64,000 bases of DNA from Lachnospiraceae bacterium (GTDB taxonomy: Bacteria > Bacillota > Clostridia > Lachnospirales > Lachnospiraceae), in contig JAFUMV010000117.1 of the NCBI GenBank assembly GCA_017482485.1, positions 22,023 to 86,022 of the forward strand, given 5' to 3'. Position numbers and translations under genes: made by a program. Shown here piece after piece: positions 45,152 to 53,883 of the stretch. The notes under the pieces were generated by a model that was given only the letters and a program-made list of their open reading frames with translations, did no database searches and was not told the DNA's origin. The stretch's first letter is position 1, and each line of letters opens with the position of its first letter.

Positions 45152-47515
45152 ATGCTTAATTATGAAAATTTGAGTGATTATGAGTTTGAAAATCTGTGTT
45201 GTGATATTATGTCAAAAAAGTTAGGGGTACAGTTGCGGATATTTGCGACAGGAAGAGATGGGGGAATAGATGCTACGGATGATACAAAGATGCATAATAT
45301 TGTTGTGCAGGCGAAGCATTACATAAGGAGTGGATATACAGCATTAATGCGTACATTGAGAGGTGAGGTTGAGAAGGTAAAACAACTTAATCCTAATCAA
45401 TATTATGTTTGTTGTGCACAAAAGTTGACACCTGGAAATATAAGTGAAATATACGATTTATTTTCTGAATACATGTGTGATACCAATAACGTGATAGATT
45501 TGAATGTTATAGATACCTTTTTAAATAAGCCAGAAAACTCTGATGTTTTAAGAAAACATTATAAGTTGTGGCTAGAATCAACAGAAATTTTAAGTCAAAT
45601 ATATAATAAAAATATATTTATAGATTGTGAAGTTTTGTTGGCTGATATTGAAGAACAGAGTAAGTTTTTTGTAGAAACCAATTATTATTATGAAAGTATA
45701 AAAGTATTGGATAGAAGCAGGATATTAATGCTTTTGGGACTTCCAGGAGTAGGAAAAACGGTAACAACGAAAATGGTTGCCCTTCATTATGCATCGCTAG
45801 GATATTGCATAAGATTTACTACTGATGGAAGTATTACAAATTTAAAGAAGGTCGTTTCTGAATCAGAAGAAAAAAAAGAACTTATTATATTGGATGATTG
45901 TTTGGGACAAGCATATTTTAAAATGAAGGAGAATCAAGAAAATGAATTGATATCATTAATAAAATATGTTTCTCGTCATAATAATAAAAAAATTATAATG
46001 AATTCCAGAATAACAATTTATAATGAAGCAAAAGAGCATTCTGGTTTGTTTGCAGACTTCTTTGATGATAAGGACAACTTGATAAAGTATATTGATATGA
46101 ATAATCTTTCAATAGAAAATAAAGGTCAAATTTTCTTTAATCATTTATATTTTAAAGGTGTGCCGAGGGAATATTATAACAATATCATAAAAGACAAGGT
46201 GTATAAAAGAATTGTATTGCACGTGAATTATTGTCCTCGAATAATAGAATTCGTAACAAAAAGGAAACAATATGAAAGTATATTACCAGAAAATTATGCA
46301 AACTATTTGATTGAATGTTTACGTAAACCAAGTGAAGTATGGAAGGAAGAATATAGATTTCGCATACAACAAGAAGATAGGTTGTTATTAACAACAATGT
46401 TTTCGCTTACAGACACGATAGTGAAGAATGATATTTTAAAACGAGCCTATAATGAAAGAATGAAACACAGATCTGGTGTAGATGTTACTCAAAATTATTA
46501 TGAGAATGCATTAAAGCGAATGAACGGGTCTATGATTAAGCTTGTAGATAAGGATAATCAAATTTGGGTTGGGGCTGCTAATCCATCTGTAAACGATTTT
46601 TTGAGAGAAATACTTTTTAAAAATGCTCTGGAATATGAAGATATAAAAGAGCATTGTACAGAGTATATTCAAATATTAAGACTTTTTCCAGAATATTTAG
46701 AGGCGGCTATTATAAATGGAAGAGCTGAAAATTTACATTATGTATCAGAAGAAGAGAAGTATGCGGTTATACTTTCTTTCATTTGTACAAATAAGGTATA
46801 TAATGAAGGGTGTAAAAATATTGTATGTGAATATTTAGGTAAATTGATTTCTTTTCAAATCGATGGAAAGGCTTCATACATAGAGGTGATTTGCACATTA
46901 TTATCAGGCGAAATGAATGCTTATTATTCGTCAAGACAAATGTTGGATGAGATGGCATTGATAAAATTGTTTGAGAATATGGATATGAATGAATTTGCAG
47001 AGATGCTACAATGGTATGAACAATATGATATTGATTTAGAAGATGATAATATAGAGACCATAATGATTAAGGAGGTTAATAGAGCTATAACTGATTATTG
47101 TACGAATGTTCCAGGAGAAGAATATTATGAAGAATATGATGTAAAGATGTTGCTTGATTCATGTTTAGAATCAAAGGATGTATTTCGTTATTGTAGTAAT
47201 GGGGATCCTTATATTGATCAAGAATATGAATTAGACTATGACAGAGCCCATCAAATAGTTCTTGAGTACATAGTCGATGATATAAAAGAAGAAATAGCAA
47301 GCAAATTTATGAAAATTCCTTCGAAATTTGTATCTAAAATAATGTTGGAACCTCAAGAAAAGGATTTTGAAATAGATTTAAGTTCGTTAGATGAATATTT
47401 AGATTCACAATTTGAACCAATGGAGCCGGATTATTATGATTATGATGAAGATTATGGCGTGCGAGACTATGTAGGGGATGTGCTGGATTGTATATTTAGA
47501 GATGGAGCAATATAA
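45152..47515 (+). CDS. Mrr-like nuclease fused to nSTAND3-type NTPase (candidate anti-phage effector)
   Basis: This is a 787-residue protein. Residues 1-110 are a type IV restriction (Mrr-like) PD-(D/E)XK domain: G-R-D-G-G-I-D with Asp40, then Q-A-K at residues 53-55, and Glu11 in Y-E-F-E-N-L. Residues 185-400 are a STAND NTPase of the nSTAND3 kind: Walker A G-L-P-G-V-G-K-T with Lys202, and Walker B L-I-I-L-D-D at 244-249. The last 380 residues are helical and very acidic and may be the sensor. The gene is much more AT-rich than its neighbours, which suggests transfer. Start ATG 45152 is chosen over the in-frame TTG 45146. This layout, with nuclease, STAND switch and C-terminal sensor, matches defence proteins such as the Avs group, but it is shorter than typical Avs. 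Its function is inferred. Confidence 0.78.
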   Translation: MLNYENLSDYEFENLCCDIMSKKLGVQLRIFATGRDGGIDATDDTKMHNIVVQAKHYIRSGYTALMRTLRGEVEKVKQLNPNQYYVCCAQKLTPGNISEIYDLFSEYMCDTNNVIDLNVIDTFLNKPENSDVLRKHYKLWLESTEILSQIYNKNIFIDCEVLLADIEEQSKFFVETNYYYESIKVLDRSRILMLLGLPGVGKTVTTKMVALHYASLGYCIRFTTDGSITNLKKVVSESEEKKELIILDDCLGQAYFKMKENQENELISLIKYVSRHNNKKIIMNSRITIYNEAKEHSGLFADFFDDKDNLIKYIDMNNLSIENKGQIFFNHLYFKGVPREYYNNIIKDKVYKRIVLHVNYCPRIIEFVTKRKQYESILPENYANYLIECLRKPSEVWKEEYRFRIQQEDRLLLTTMFSLTDTIVKNDILKRAYNERMKHRSGVDVTQNYYENALKRMNGSMIKLVDKDNQIWVGAANPSVNDFLREILFKNALEYEDIKEHCTEYIQILRLFPEYLEAAIINGRAENLHYVSEEEKYAVILSFICTNKVYNEGCKNIVCEYLGKLISFQIDGKASYIEVICTLLSGEMNAYYSSRQMLDEMALIKLFENMDMNEFAEMLQWYEQYDIDLEDDNIETIMIKEVNRAITDYCTNVPGEEYYEEYDVKMLLDSCLESKDVFRYCSNGDPYIDQEYELDYDRAHQIVLEYIVDDIKEEIASKFMKIPSKFVSKIMLEPQEKDFEIDLSSLDEYLDSQFEPMEPDYYDYDEDYGVRDYVGDVLDCIFRDGAI

Positions 47516-47886
47516 GATTAAAAATGATATTCATAATTCACAGTCCTTTCTAACATAGGTGTTATTTGAAATTGTCAGACAATCAATATATACACGTGAT
47601 ATACAAACGACTTCAAAATCCCAGTGAATATGCGGTTGCCTTAGAAGCTGCGATGGTGAATCATGGGAAACTGTCTGCATCTGCATAAATGGGCTTCTTG
47701 CTCATCGGAGCTATCGGAATCTGTATTGTTGAAGGATAGGAGCGATAGGAGCCGTATGAAAGTTGATTCCTACAAAATTGTAGTATTACGGTAATCGCGC
47801 TGTAAGGTACGAATGATACACTTTGCTCTTCTATTGTTCGAACGGGCATAGTTAGCCTGCCAACGGGCGGAGAAAGGAGAGGAAAC
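47516..47886 (+). other. Gene-poor junction with a possible coding remnant
   Basis: An open frame without a start at 47554-47688 encodes a peptide ending in H-G-K-L-S-A-S-A before TAA. It looks like the tail of a lost gene. The rest of the stretch contains the operator repeat (47767-47806) and the GAAAGGAG site for the response regulator. No other gene is seen. Confidence 0.3.
47767..47806 (+). promoter_or_regulatory. Operator repeat, copy 1, upstream of the response regulator
   Basis: A 40-base element containing CTACAAAATTGTAG, a perfect palindrome of form TACA-N4-TGTA, then ATTACGGTAAT, also near-palindromic. It recurs with 39 of 40 identical bases at 49596-49635. Its form agrees with BceR-type operators known in Firmicutes (TNACA-N4-TGTAA). 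Confidence 0.6.
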
Positions 47887-48573
47887 ATGAATAGGATATT
47901 GCTTCTTGAAGATGATTTGAGTTTGATGAACGGACTTTCCTTTGCCTTTAAAAAGCAGGGATTTGAGTCAGATGTTGCCAGGACGATCAAAGAGGCGTAT
48001 GCGCTGTGGACGGATGGTAAATACGATTTATTGGTCCTGGATGTATCTCTCCCGGATGGCTCCGGGTTTGAATTTTGTCAAAGGGTTCGGCAGACATCCA
48101 AAGTACCGATTATTTTTCTGACGGCTTCCGATGAGGAGACCAGTATTATCATGGGACTGGATATCGGCGGCGATGATTATATTACAAAGCCCTTTAAGCT
48201 GGGGGTATTGATATCCAGGATCAACGCCCTGCTTCGCCGGGCAAAAGATTTTAGTTCTGCAGATACGCAGCTGAATTCCAACGGAATAAAGGTGCTGCTG
48301 CTGCAGGGACAGGCATACAAAAACGGCGAACTTTTAGACCTGACTGCAGCAGAATATAAACTGTTGTGTCTTTTCGTCCAAAATCCCAATACGGTGCTTT
48401 CCAAGGAGCAGATTTTGGATAAGCTTTGGGACTGTGATGGCAACTATATCGATAACAATACGCTCACCGTTTATATCCGCAGATTGAGAATGAAAATTGA
48501 GGATGATCCAGGCGTTCCGCAAATGATCCTGACAGTTCGGCGCATGGGATACAAATGGAATGTGATCCGTTGA
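47887..48573 (+). CDS. OmpR-family response regulator (BceR-like)
   Basis: This is a 228-residue regulator. Residues 1-115 are a receiver with acidic pocket Glu8/Asp9 and phosphorylation site Asp52 in L-V-L-D-V-S-L-P-D-G, and Lys near 103 in T-K-P-F. Residues 130-228 are an OmpR/PhoB winged helix ending R-R-M-G-Y-K-W-N-V. GAAAGGAGAGG precedes ATG 47887. The kinase gene follows 8 bases later. Together with the ABC genes this is the order of peptide-antibiotic sensing and resistance modules (Bce/Vex type). It likely activates the transporter via the repeat at 49596. Confidence 0.88.
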   Translation: MNRILLLEDDLSLMNGLSFAFKKQGFESDVARTIKEAYALWTDGKYDLLVLDVSLPDGSGFEFCQRVRQTSKVPIIFLTASDEETSIIMGLDIGGDDYITKPFKLGVLISRINALLRRAKDFSSADTQLNSNGIKVLLLQGQAYKNGELLDLTAAEYKLLCLFVQNPNTVLSKEQILDKLWDCDGNYIDNNTLTVYIRRLRMKIEDDPGVPQMILTVRRMGYKWNVIR

Positions 48574-48581
48574 GGTGTGCA

Positions 48582-49634
48582 ATGAGATTATTTTCAAACA
48601 GAGATACAAAACATTTTTTCCTTGCCGTATCTGCTGTCATGGCTGTGTTTTTCCTGTTGGCAGAGCTTTTGATTTGGGCGCTTTATGGGAAAGCATCCGG
48701 GGTGCTGTTTCTTTTGTTTTTGCTGATGGCGGGCGGTGTACTGGCGGTATGTCTTTGGTTTTTTAACAAACAGAACAGGATCATGGAAACAGCTGTCTCT
48801 CAAATCAATTCTTATCTTGACGGAGATACAAATGCCCGCATTGCCTGTGAGGAAGAGGGCGAAATGTACCGGCTGTTTCATTCCGTGAACATGCTGGCGG
48901 CAGTATTAAACGCCCACGCCGCAAATGAAATAAAAGAAAAGGAATTTTTAAAAAATACCATATCCGATATTTCCCATCAGCTGAAAACGCCCCTTGCGGC
49001 TCTGAACATTTACAATGGCCTGCTGCAGGAGGAAGCCGAGGCGCTTCCGACAGTCAGGGAATTCGCTGCGCTGTCAGAAAAAGAATTGGATCGGATTGAT
49101 ACGCTGGTACAAAACTTACTGAAAATCACGAAGTTGGACGCCGGTTCCATTGTATTTGAAAAGGCGGATGAAAATGTGGCGGATATGATGAAGGACGTTG
49201 AGCTGCATTTTGCTTACAGGGCAAAACAGGAACAAAAAGAAATCTTACTGTCCGGAGCTGAGAATATTTCGCTTTTTTGTGATCGAGATTGGCTCATCGA
49301 AGCCATAGATAATATCGTTAAAAATGCGCTCGATCATACCGGGAAAGGCGATTTCGTTCATATTGAATGGAAACAGTCAGCATCTGTAGTACAGATTGCG
49401 GTGAAAGATAGCGGCAGCGGGATTCACCCGGAAGATTTGCATCATATCTTTAAGCGGTTTTATCGCAGCCGTTTTTCAAAAGATACGCAGGGTGTTGGCC
49501 TCGGTCTTCCTCTTGCAAAAGCAATTATTGAAGCCCATAACGGCACCATTGAAGTTGACAGCAAATTGGGCGTCGGAACAGCCTTTGTGATTAACTTCCT
49601 ACAAAATTGTAGTATTACGGTAATCACGCTGTAA
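48582..49634 (+). CDS. Sensor histidine kinase (BceS-like, intramembrane-sensing)
   Basis: This is a 350-residue kinase with two membrane helices close together (about residues 13-33 and 40-60) and no extracellular domain, as in intramembrane-sensing kinases. A HAMP-like linker follows. The H-box is I-S-H-Q-L-K-T-P with phosphorylated His132, and the ATPase domain has N-A-L-D-H-T, D-S-G-S-G-I and G-L-G-L-P-L. The last about 13 residues (N-F-L-Q-N-C-S-I-T-V-I-T-L) are encoded by the operator repeat, so the tail is probably recently altered. ATG 48582 follows GAGG; the frame open from 48555 is rejected. Confidence 0.85.
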   Translation: MRLFSNRDTKHFFLAVSAVMAVFFLLAELLIWALYGKASGVLFLLFLLMAGGVLAVCLWFFNKQNRIMETAVSQINSYLDGDTNARIACEEEGEMYRLFHSVNMLAAVLNAHAANEIKEKEFLKNTISDISHQLKTPLAALNIYNGLLQEEAEALPTVREFAALSEKELDRIDTLVQNLLKITKLDAGSIVFEKADENVADMMKDVELHFAYRAKQEQKEILLSGAENISLFCDRDWLIEAIDNIVKNALDHTGKGDFVHIEWKQSASVVQIAVKDSGSGIHPEDLHHIFKRFYRSRFSKDTQGVGLGLPLAKAIIEAHNGTIEVDSKLGVGTAFVINFLQNCSITVITL

Positions 49635-49635
49635 G
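49596..49635 (+). promoter_or_regulatory. Operator repeat, copy 2, inside the kinase 3' end
   Basis: Thirty-nine of 40 bases match 47767-47806; the only difference is A versus G in the CGC/CAC part. It lies 49 bases before the ATPase start at 49684 and overlaps the last codons of the kinase gene up to and including its stop codon. Confidence 0.65.
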
Positions 49636-49683
49636 ATATGGATGGTATGCTTTTCGCATCATACAGGAAAGAGGTGCTATACG

Positions 49684-50367
49684 ATGGACTTATTGGAAGT
49701 CAAATCAATTTCTAAAACTTATGGCAGCGGTGAAACCGCTGTGCAGGCTTTAAAGAATGTCAGTTTTACTGTCCCCAAGGGGGAGTTTGTTGCGATCGTC
49801 GGAGAATCCGGTCCCGGCAAAAGTACGCTTCTTAATATGCTGGGAGCCTTGGATCCCCCTACTTCCGGCCAGGTGTTTATCGATGGCAAAGATACCTTTT
49901 CGATGAAGGAACGGGAGCTTACCATCTTTCGCCGCCGAAATATCGGCTTTATCTTTCAGGCGTTTAACTTAATTCCGGAGCTGACCGTGGAGCAGAACAT
50001 TGTTTTTCCTGTGCTGCTGGATTATAAGAAGCCGGATAAAAAGTATCTGGAAGAGCTGCTTGCGGTGCTGAACTTAAAAGAACGTCGTCATCATCTGCCC
50101 AGCCAGCTGTCCGGCGGTCAGCAGCAGCGAGTTGCAATCGGACGTGCGCTGATGACGCGGCCCTCCCTGATTCTCGCAGATGAGCCCACCGGTAATCTGG
50201 ATTCGCAAAACAGCAGCGAAGTCATTGCATTGTTGAAAAAAACTGCCAAAAAGTACGAGCAGACCATCATTATGATCACTCATAGCAGGAGCATTGCGCA
50301 GACAGCGGATCGGGTACTGCAGGTAACAGATGGTGTACTGACCGATTTTGGGAGGTGCTGTGAATGA
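49684..50367 (+). CDS. ABC transporter ATPase (BceA/MacB-type)
   Basis: This is a 227-residue ATPase of the lipoprotein/antimicrobial-peptide export group. Walker A reads G-E-S-G-P-G-K-S-T (Pro where Ser is usual), the Q-loop F-Q-A-F-N-L, the signature L-S-G-G-Q-Q-Q-R and Walker [14 protein letters not shown] 49684 is chosen after GAGGTG; the frame open from 49642 lacks a site. Its stop overlaps the permease start as ATGA. It works with the permease to expel or displace a peptide antibiotic, judged from the Bce-type context. Confidence 0.92.
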   Translation: MDLLEVKSISKTYGSGETAVQALKNVSFTVPKGEFVAIVGESGPGKSTLLNMLGALDPPTSGQVFIDGKDTFSMKERELTIFRRRNIGFIFQAFNLIPELTVEQNIVFPVLLDYKKPDKKYLEELLAVLNLKERRHHLPSQLSGGQQQRVAIGRALMTRPSLILADEPTGNLDSQNSSEVIALLKKTAKKYEQTIIMITHSRSIAQTADRVLQVTDGVLTDFGRCCE

Positions 50368-52175
50368 AAAGCTATCTTAGCCTGATTCCCCTCTCTGCAA
50401 AAGTACACAGGCGGCAAAACCGTATGACGAACCTGTGTATCATATTCGCTGTGTTTTTGGTCACCGCGGTCTTTGGCATGGCTGAAATGGGCATCAAACT
50501 GGAGATGGGCAGACTGCTGGAAAAGCATGGCAGTCAGGCTCTTGTAAACTTAAGCAGTAATCAGGCGGTTCAGACCATGATTCTGGCGGCTGTGGTATTG
50601 TTTGTTCTGATTTTAATTGCTGGCGTATTGATGATCTCAAGCAGTCTTAACAGCAACGTTGCCCAAAGAACAAAGTTCTTCGGGATGATGCGCTGCATCG
50701 GCATGAGCAAGGAGCAGATCATCCGCTTTGTGCGGTTAGAAGCGCTGAACTGGTGTAAAACCGCCATTCCGATCGGCGTCCTGCTGGGGATCGTTATGAC
50801 CTGGGCATTGTGCGCTGTACTGCGTTTCTTTGTCGGCGGCGAATTTTCAGAAATGACCCTTTTCGGCGTCAGTCCGATCGGCATTGCCAGCGGAGTGATT
50901 GTGGGCGTTGTTACGGTCCTCATTGCTGCCAGCGCACCGGCAAAACGGGCTGCAAAGGTGTCAACGATAACGGCTGTGTCGGGGGGCATGGAGAATGAAA
51001 ATATTACAAAATGTGCAGTAAATCCCCGTTTTTATAAAATTGAAACTGCCCTTGGTGTCCATCACGCGGTATCCGCAAAGAAAAACCTGTTCCTGATGAC
51101 CGGTTCCTTTGCCCTGAGTATCATCCTTTTTTTAAGCTTTTCGGTTTTGATAGAGCTCATCGGTCATGTGATGCCTCAGTTTTCCAACACCCCCGATCTC
51201 ACCATTTCGAGTGCTGATCATTCAAATGCGGCAGATACTGCATTGCTCGATAAAATAAGCGGAATGGAGGGCGTAAAGCGTGTCTATGGCCGCAGGAGCT
51301 TTTTCAGTGTTCCTGTTGAGACGGATTCAGATGCCGGTCAGGCGGAAGTGGCTGACCTGATCTCCTATGACACATTTGATCTGGAATGCCTTGTAAAAGA
51401 TAAGCTCCTTCAAAAAGGCAGCGATATCTCGAAAGTGTATGGAGACAGCAGGTGGGTGCTTGCAATTTGTGATGCAGGCGGCCGGCTGAAAACAGGCGAC
51501 ATCGTCCGGGTGGGAAGCGAAGAGCTGGAAATTGCAGGCTTGCTGAAATATAATCCCTTCAGTGATGACGGAAGCACAAACGGCGAGGTGACCCTGATTG
51601 CATCCGGTGAAACCTTTGTCCGCCTGACGGAAGAAAACGATTATTCCCTCATTATGATACAGACAACAGCGGACGCCACCGATGAGGATGTGGCGGCGAT
51701 CTGCAGTATCCTGGACGAAAACTGTGTATTTCAGGATAAGCGTGAGCAGCGCACAACCAGTCTCTATCTGGCTTTCATGCTGTTTGTATATGGGTTTCTG
51801 GCAATGATTACGCTGGTCGCTGTGTTAAATATAATGAACAGTATTTCCATGAGCGTATCTGCGAGAACCAAACAGTATGGTGCCATGCGCGCAGTCGGTA
51901 TGGACGAACGTCAGCTGACCCGAATGATTGCTGCCGAAGCATTTACGTATGCTCTGTCCGGCTGTGTCGTCGGCTGCATAATTGGCCTGTTGATCAGCAG
52001 GCTGCTGTATGACAATCTTATCACAACCCATTATAGCTATGCTGTCTGGCGCATCCCCACAGGTTCGCTGACGATTATCATTCTGTTTGTTGTAATTGCT
52101 GTCATCGCTGCTGTTTATGCTCCGACAAAACGTATTCGGAACACATCCGTAACAGATACAATAAATGAATTATAG
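50364..52175 (+). CDS. FtsX-like ABC permease lacking its first extracellular domain
   Basis: This is a 603-residue permease with two FtsX-type helix bundles. A first helix lies at about 27-45 and three more at about 72-200. A second half starts near 245, has an extracellular domain at about 275-470 (S-A-D-H-S start) and ends with three helices. Close relatives are about 780-800 residues and carry a MacB-type extracellular domain between the first two helices. Here only some 27 residues remain (from G-I-K-L-E-M to A-V-Q-T), and the frame is kept. It is therefore a deletion variant, possibly still functional. It shares an ATGA overlap with the ATPase. Confidence 0.85.
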   Translation: MKSYLSLIPLSAKVHRRQNRMTNLCIIFAVFLVTAVFGMAEMGIKLEMGRLLEKHGSQALVNLSSNQAVQTMILAAVVLFVLILIAGVLMISSSLNSNVAQRTKFFGMMRCIGMSKEQIIRFVRLEALNWCKTAIPIGVLLGIVMTWALCAVLRFFVGGEFSEMTLFGVSPIGIASGVIVGVVTVLIAASAPAKRAAKVSTITAVSGGMENENITKCAVNPRFYKIETALGVHHAVSAKKNLFLMTGSFALSIILFLSFSVLIELIGHVMPQFSNTPDLTISSADHSNAADTALLDKISGMEGVKRVYGRRSFFSVPVETDSDAGQAEVADLISYDTFDLECLVKDKLLQKGSDISKVYGDSRWVLAICDAGGRLKTGDIVRVGSEELEIAGLLKYNPFSDDGSTNGEVTLIASGETFVRLTEENDYSLIMIQTTADATDEDVAAICSILDENCVFQDKREQRTTSLYLAFMLFVYGFLAMITLVAVLNIMNSISMSVSARTKQYGAMRAVGMDERQLTRMIAAEAFTYALSGCVVGCIIGLLISRLLYDNLITTHYSYAVWRIPTGSLTIIILFVVIAVIAAVYAPTKRIRNTSVTDTINEL

Positions 52176-52219
52176 AGCCGGTAACAGATGGCGCAGCCAA
52201 ACGGTTGTCTTTAAACGGA

Positions 52220-52263
52220 TACCCTCAGTGCACAGGGAGCCTCACTCCTGTACCCTGAGGGTA
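52220..52263. repeat. Palindromic intergenic element, copy 2
   Basis: Arm TACCCTCAG (52220-52228) pairs with CTGAGGGTA (52255-52263), with an imperfect inner part. The right half CCTGTACCCTGAGGG is identical to 7109-7123. Confidence 0.55.
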
Positions 52264-52299
52264 ATACTTAAGCAAAGATCGAAGCAGACATTAAACGAC

Positions 52300-52340
52300 A
52301 AAAGTCTCCCCGGGAACCTCAGGTTTCCGGGGAGACTTTT
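52300..52340. terminator. Strong bidirectional terminator between permease and pdxR
   Basis: AAAAGTCTCCCCGGGAACC pairs with GGTTTCCGGGGAGACTTTT with one mismatch over a very short loop. It overlaps the last codons of the minus-strand pdxR. Confidence 0.8.
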
Positions 52341-53737
52341 GTGATAATATCATAAATGATTTCAATTGCCGGATTTATGGAATCTTCCGGGATGGAGGAA
52401 TAATTTATGACAAAAAAGTGTTCTGCATCCTGTGGCGGCTGCGCATAAAAACTGGAGAGTGCAGTAATTCGGACCCCGTTTTGTTCTGCCAAAAGACAGA
52501 ATGTGCGGTCGCTCAAACCGGTCCTTATGCCGAGAATGAAATGCAGTCCCGCATCTTCTTCCATGATTTTTACGTAAGGGGCCAGTCTGGAGTTTTGAAG
52601 GGCTTTCAGAAGAAGATCCCGTTTCGCATGATAGTAATTCCGCATGCGGTTGATGTGTTTTTCAAAATATCCGTCTTCGATAAACCTGGCCAGAGTATAT
52701 TGCTCGAAATTGGAAACGGTACAGGAATAGAAGGAAAGTTCTGTATAAAATTGATTCACCAGATGTTTGGGCAATACCATATAGCTGATTCGGACGGTTG
52801 ATGCCAGGGTTTTGGTAAAGGTATTGATATAGATCACTTTTTCCTGCACATCGATATTGAGCATGGACGGGATCGGTTTGCCTGTCATACGAAATTCGCT
52901 GTCATAATCATCTTCAATAATATATCTGGAATCCGACTTCGATGCCCAGGCCAGCAATTCATATCTGCGGCTGATTGGCATTACTATACCGGTAGGGAAA
53001 TGATGCGAAGGGGAAATATGAATGATATCCGACTTTTTCTGTTCCAGCTCGTCAATTGTCATTCCGAAATGGTCCATGGGAATCAGGTCGCAGGTCACGT
53101 TATGCTTCTGGTAGATGCGATAAATTTTGCCGTAGCCGGGATCTTCGACCGCATATTTTTTATCAAATCCAAGTAACTGGATTAGAAGCCCGTAAAGATA
53201 TTCTGTTCCGGCTCCGATGATAATCTGCTCCGGTTCCACGCAGATATTTCTGAATTCTCTCAGATATTTGGCAATTGCTTTTCTCAAGGGCAGAATACCG
53301 CCGCAGGGAGGATTGGTAACCAGCTCCTGCTGATAATCATTCAAAATTTCACGAATCAGTTTTGCCCAGATGGAAAACGGGAAATTGTCAGAGCTTGTCT
53401 GGTTGCTTGAAAAATCGGCAAGGTAGTGCGAAACACCGGCGGAAAGCTGTACATTTTCGGAAGAAAGTATCGGTGCCTGCCTGGGATGCATATTTTTTAT
53501 GTCGGATACAAAATAGCCCTTTTTGGGAATGGAATATATATATCCTTCTGCCTGCAGCTGGGCATAGGCATTTTCAACCGTGATGATGCTTATACCCAGA
53601 TTTTTTGCAAAAGTACGTTTGGAAGGCAGTTTGGTACCGGGAACTAAAATCTGCTGAATAATATCGTTTTTGATACATTTATAAAGATGTTGATACAGGG
53701 AATCTGACCCTATATTTGTAAAGGAATATGTCAGCAT
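52319..53737 (-). CDS. pdxR: MocR/PdxR-type GntR-aminotransferase regulator
   Basis: This is a 472-residue regulator. The N-terminal GntR winged helix (residues 1-75, with L-P-S-K-R-T-F-A-K-N-L-G) is fused to a fold-type I aminotransferase-like domain. The PLP Lys lies in T-F-T-K-T-L-A-S-T-V. Such MocR proteins sense pyridoxal phosphate or GABA. Being divergent to pdxS/pdxT it is almost certainly PdxR, activator of PLP synthesis. The start is uncertain: ATG 53737 without a good site, or in-frame TTG 53755 with AAGG upstream. It ends inside the terminator at 52300. Confidence 0.88.
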   Translation of the reverse strand: MLTYSFTNIGSDSLYQHLYKCIKNDIIQQILVPGTKLPSKRTFAKNLGISIITVENAYAQLQAEGYIYSIPKKGYFVSDIKNMHPRQAPILSSENVQLSAGVSHYLADFSSNQTSSDNFPFSIWAKLIREILNDYQQELVTNPPCGGILPLRKAIAKYLREFRNICVEPEQIIIGAGTEYLYGLLIQLLGFDKKYAVEDPGYGKIYRIYQKHNVTCDLIPMDHFGMTIDELEQKKSDIIHISPSHHFPTGIVMPISRRYELLAWASKSDSRYIIEDDYDSEFRMTGKPIPSMLNIDVQEKVIYINTFTKTLASTVRISYMVLPKHLVNQFYTELSFYSCTVSNFEQYTLARFIEDGYFEKHINRMRNYYHAKRDLLLKALQNSRLAPYVKIMEEDAGLHFILGIRTGLSDRTFCLLAEQNGVRITALSSFYAQPPQDAEHFFVINYSSIPEDSINPAIEIIYDIITKVSPET

Positions 53738-53755
53738 ATAAGGAAAAAACTCCAA

Positions 53756-53883
53756 TCTGACCTTACTGAATATATTTAAAATGGGTATTTTTAAAAAGGC
53801 CAGATATCATTATACTTCATATATGCTCTGTTGTAAATAATTGGAATCGAACAGAGGAATAAGAAAGTATAGGAGAAAAAATC
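53756..53883. promoter_or_regulatory. Divergent pdxR / pdxS control region
   Basis: The 128 bases contain TATACT at 53811-53816 as a -10 for pdxS, but no recognisable -35 box at the right distance. The missing -35 fits a promoter that depends on an activator such as PdxR. AT-rich blocks around 53775-53805 with GGGTATTTTTAAAAAGGCC could be its site. Confidence 0.4.
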
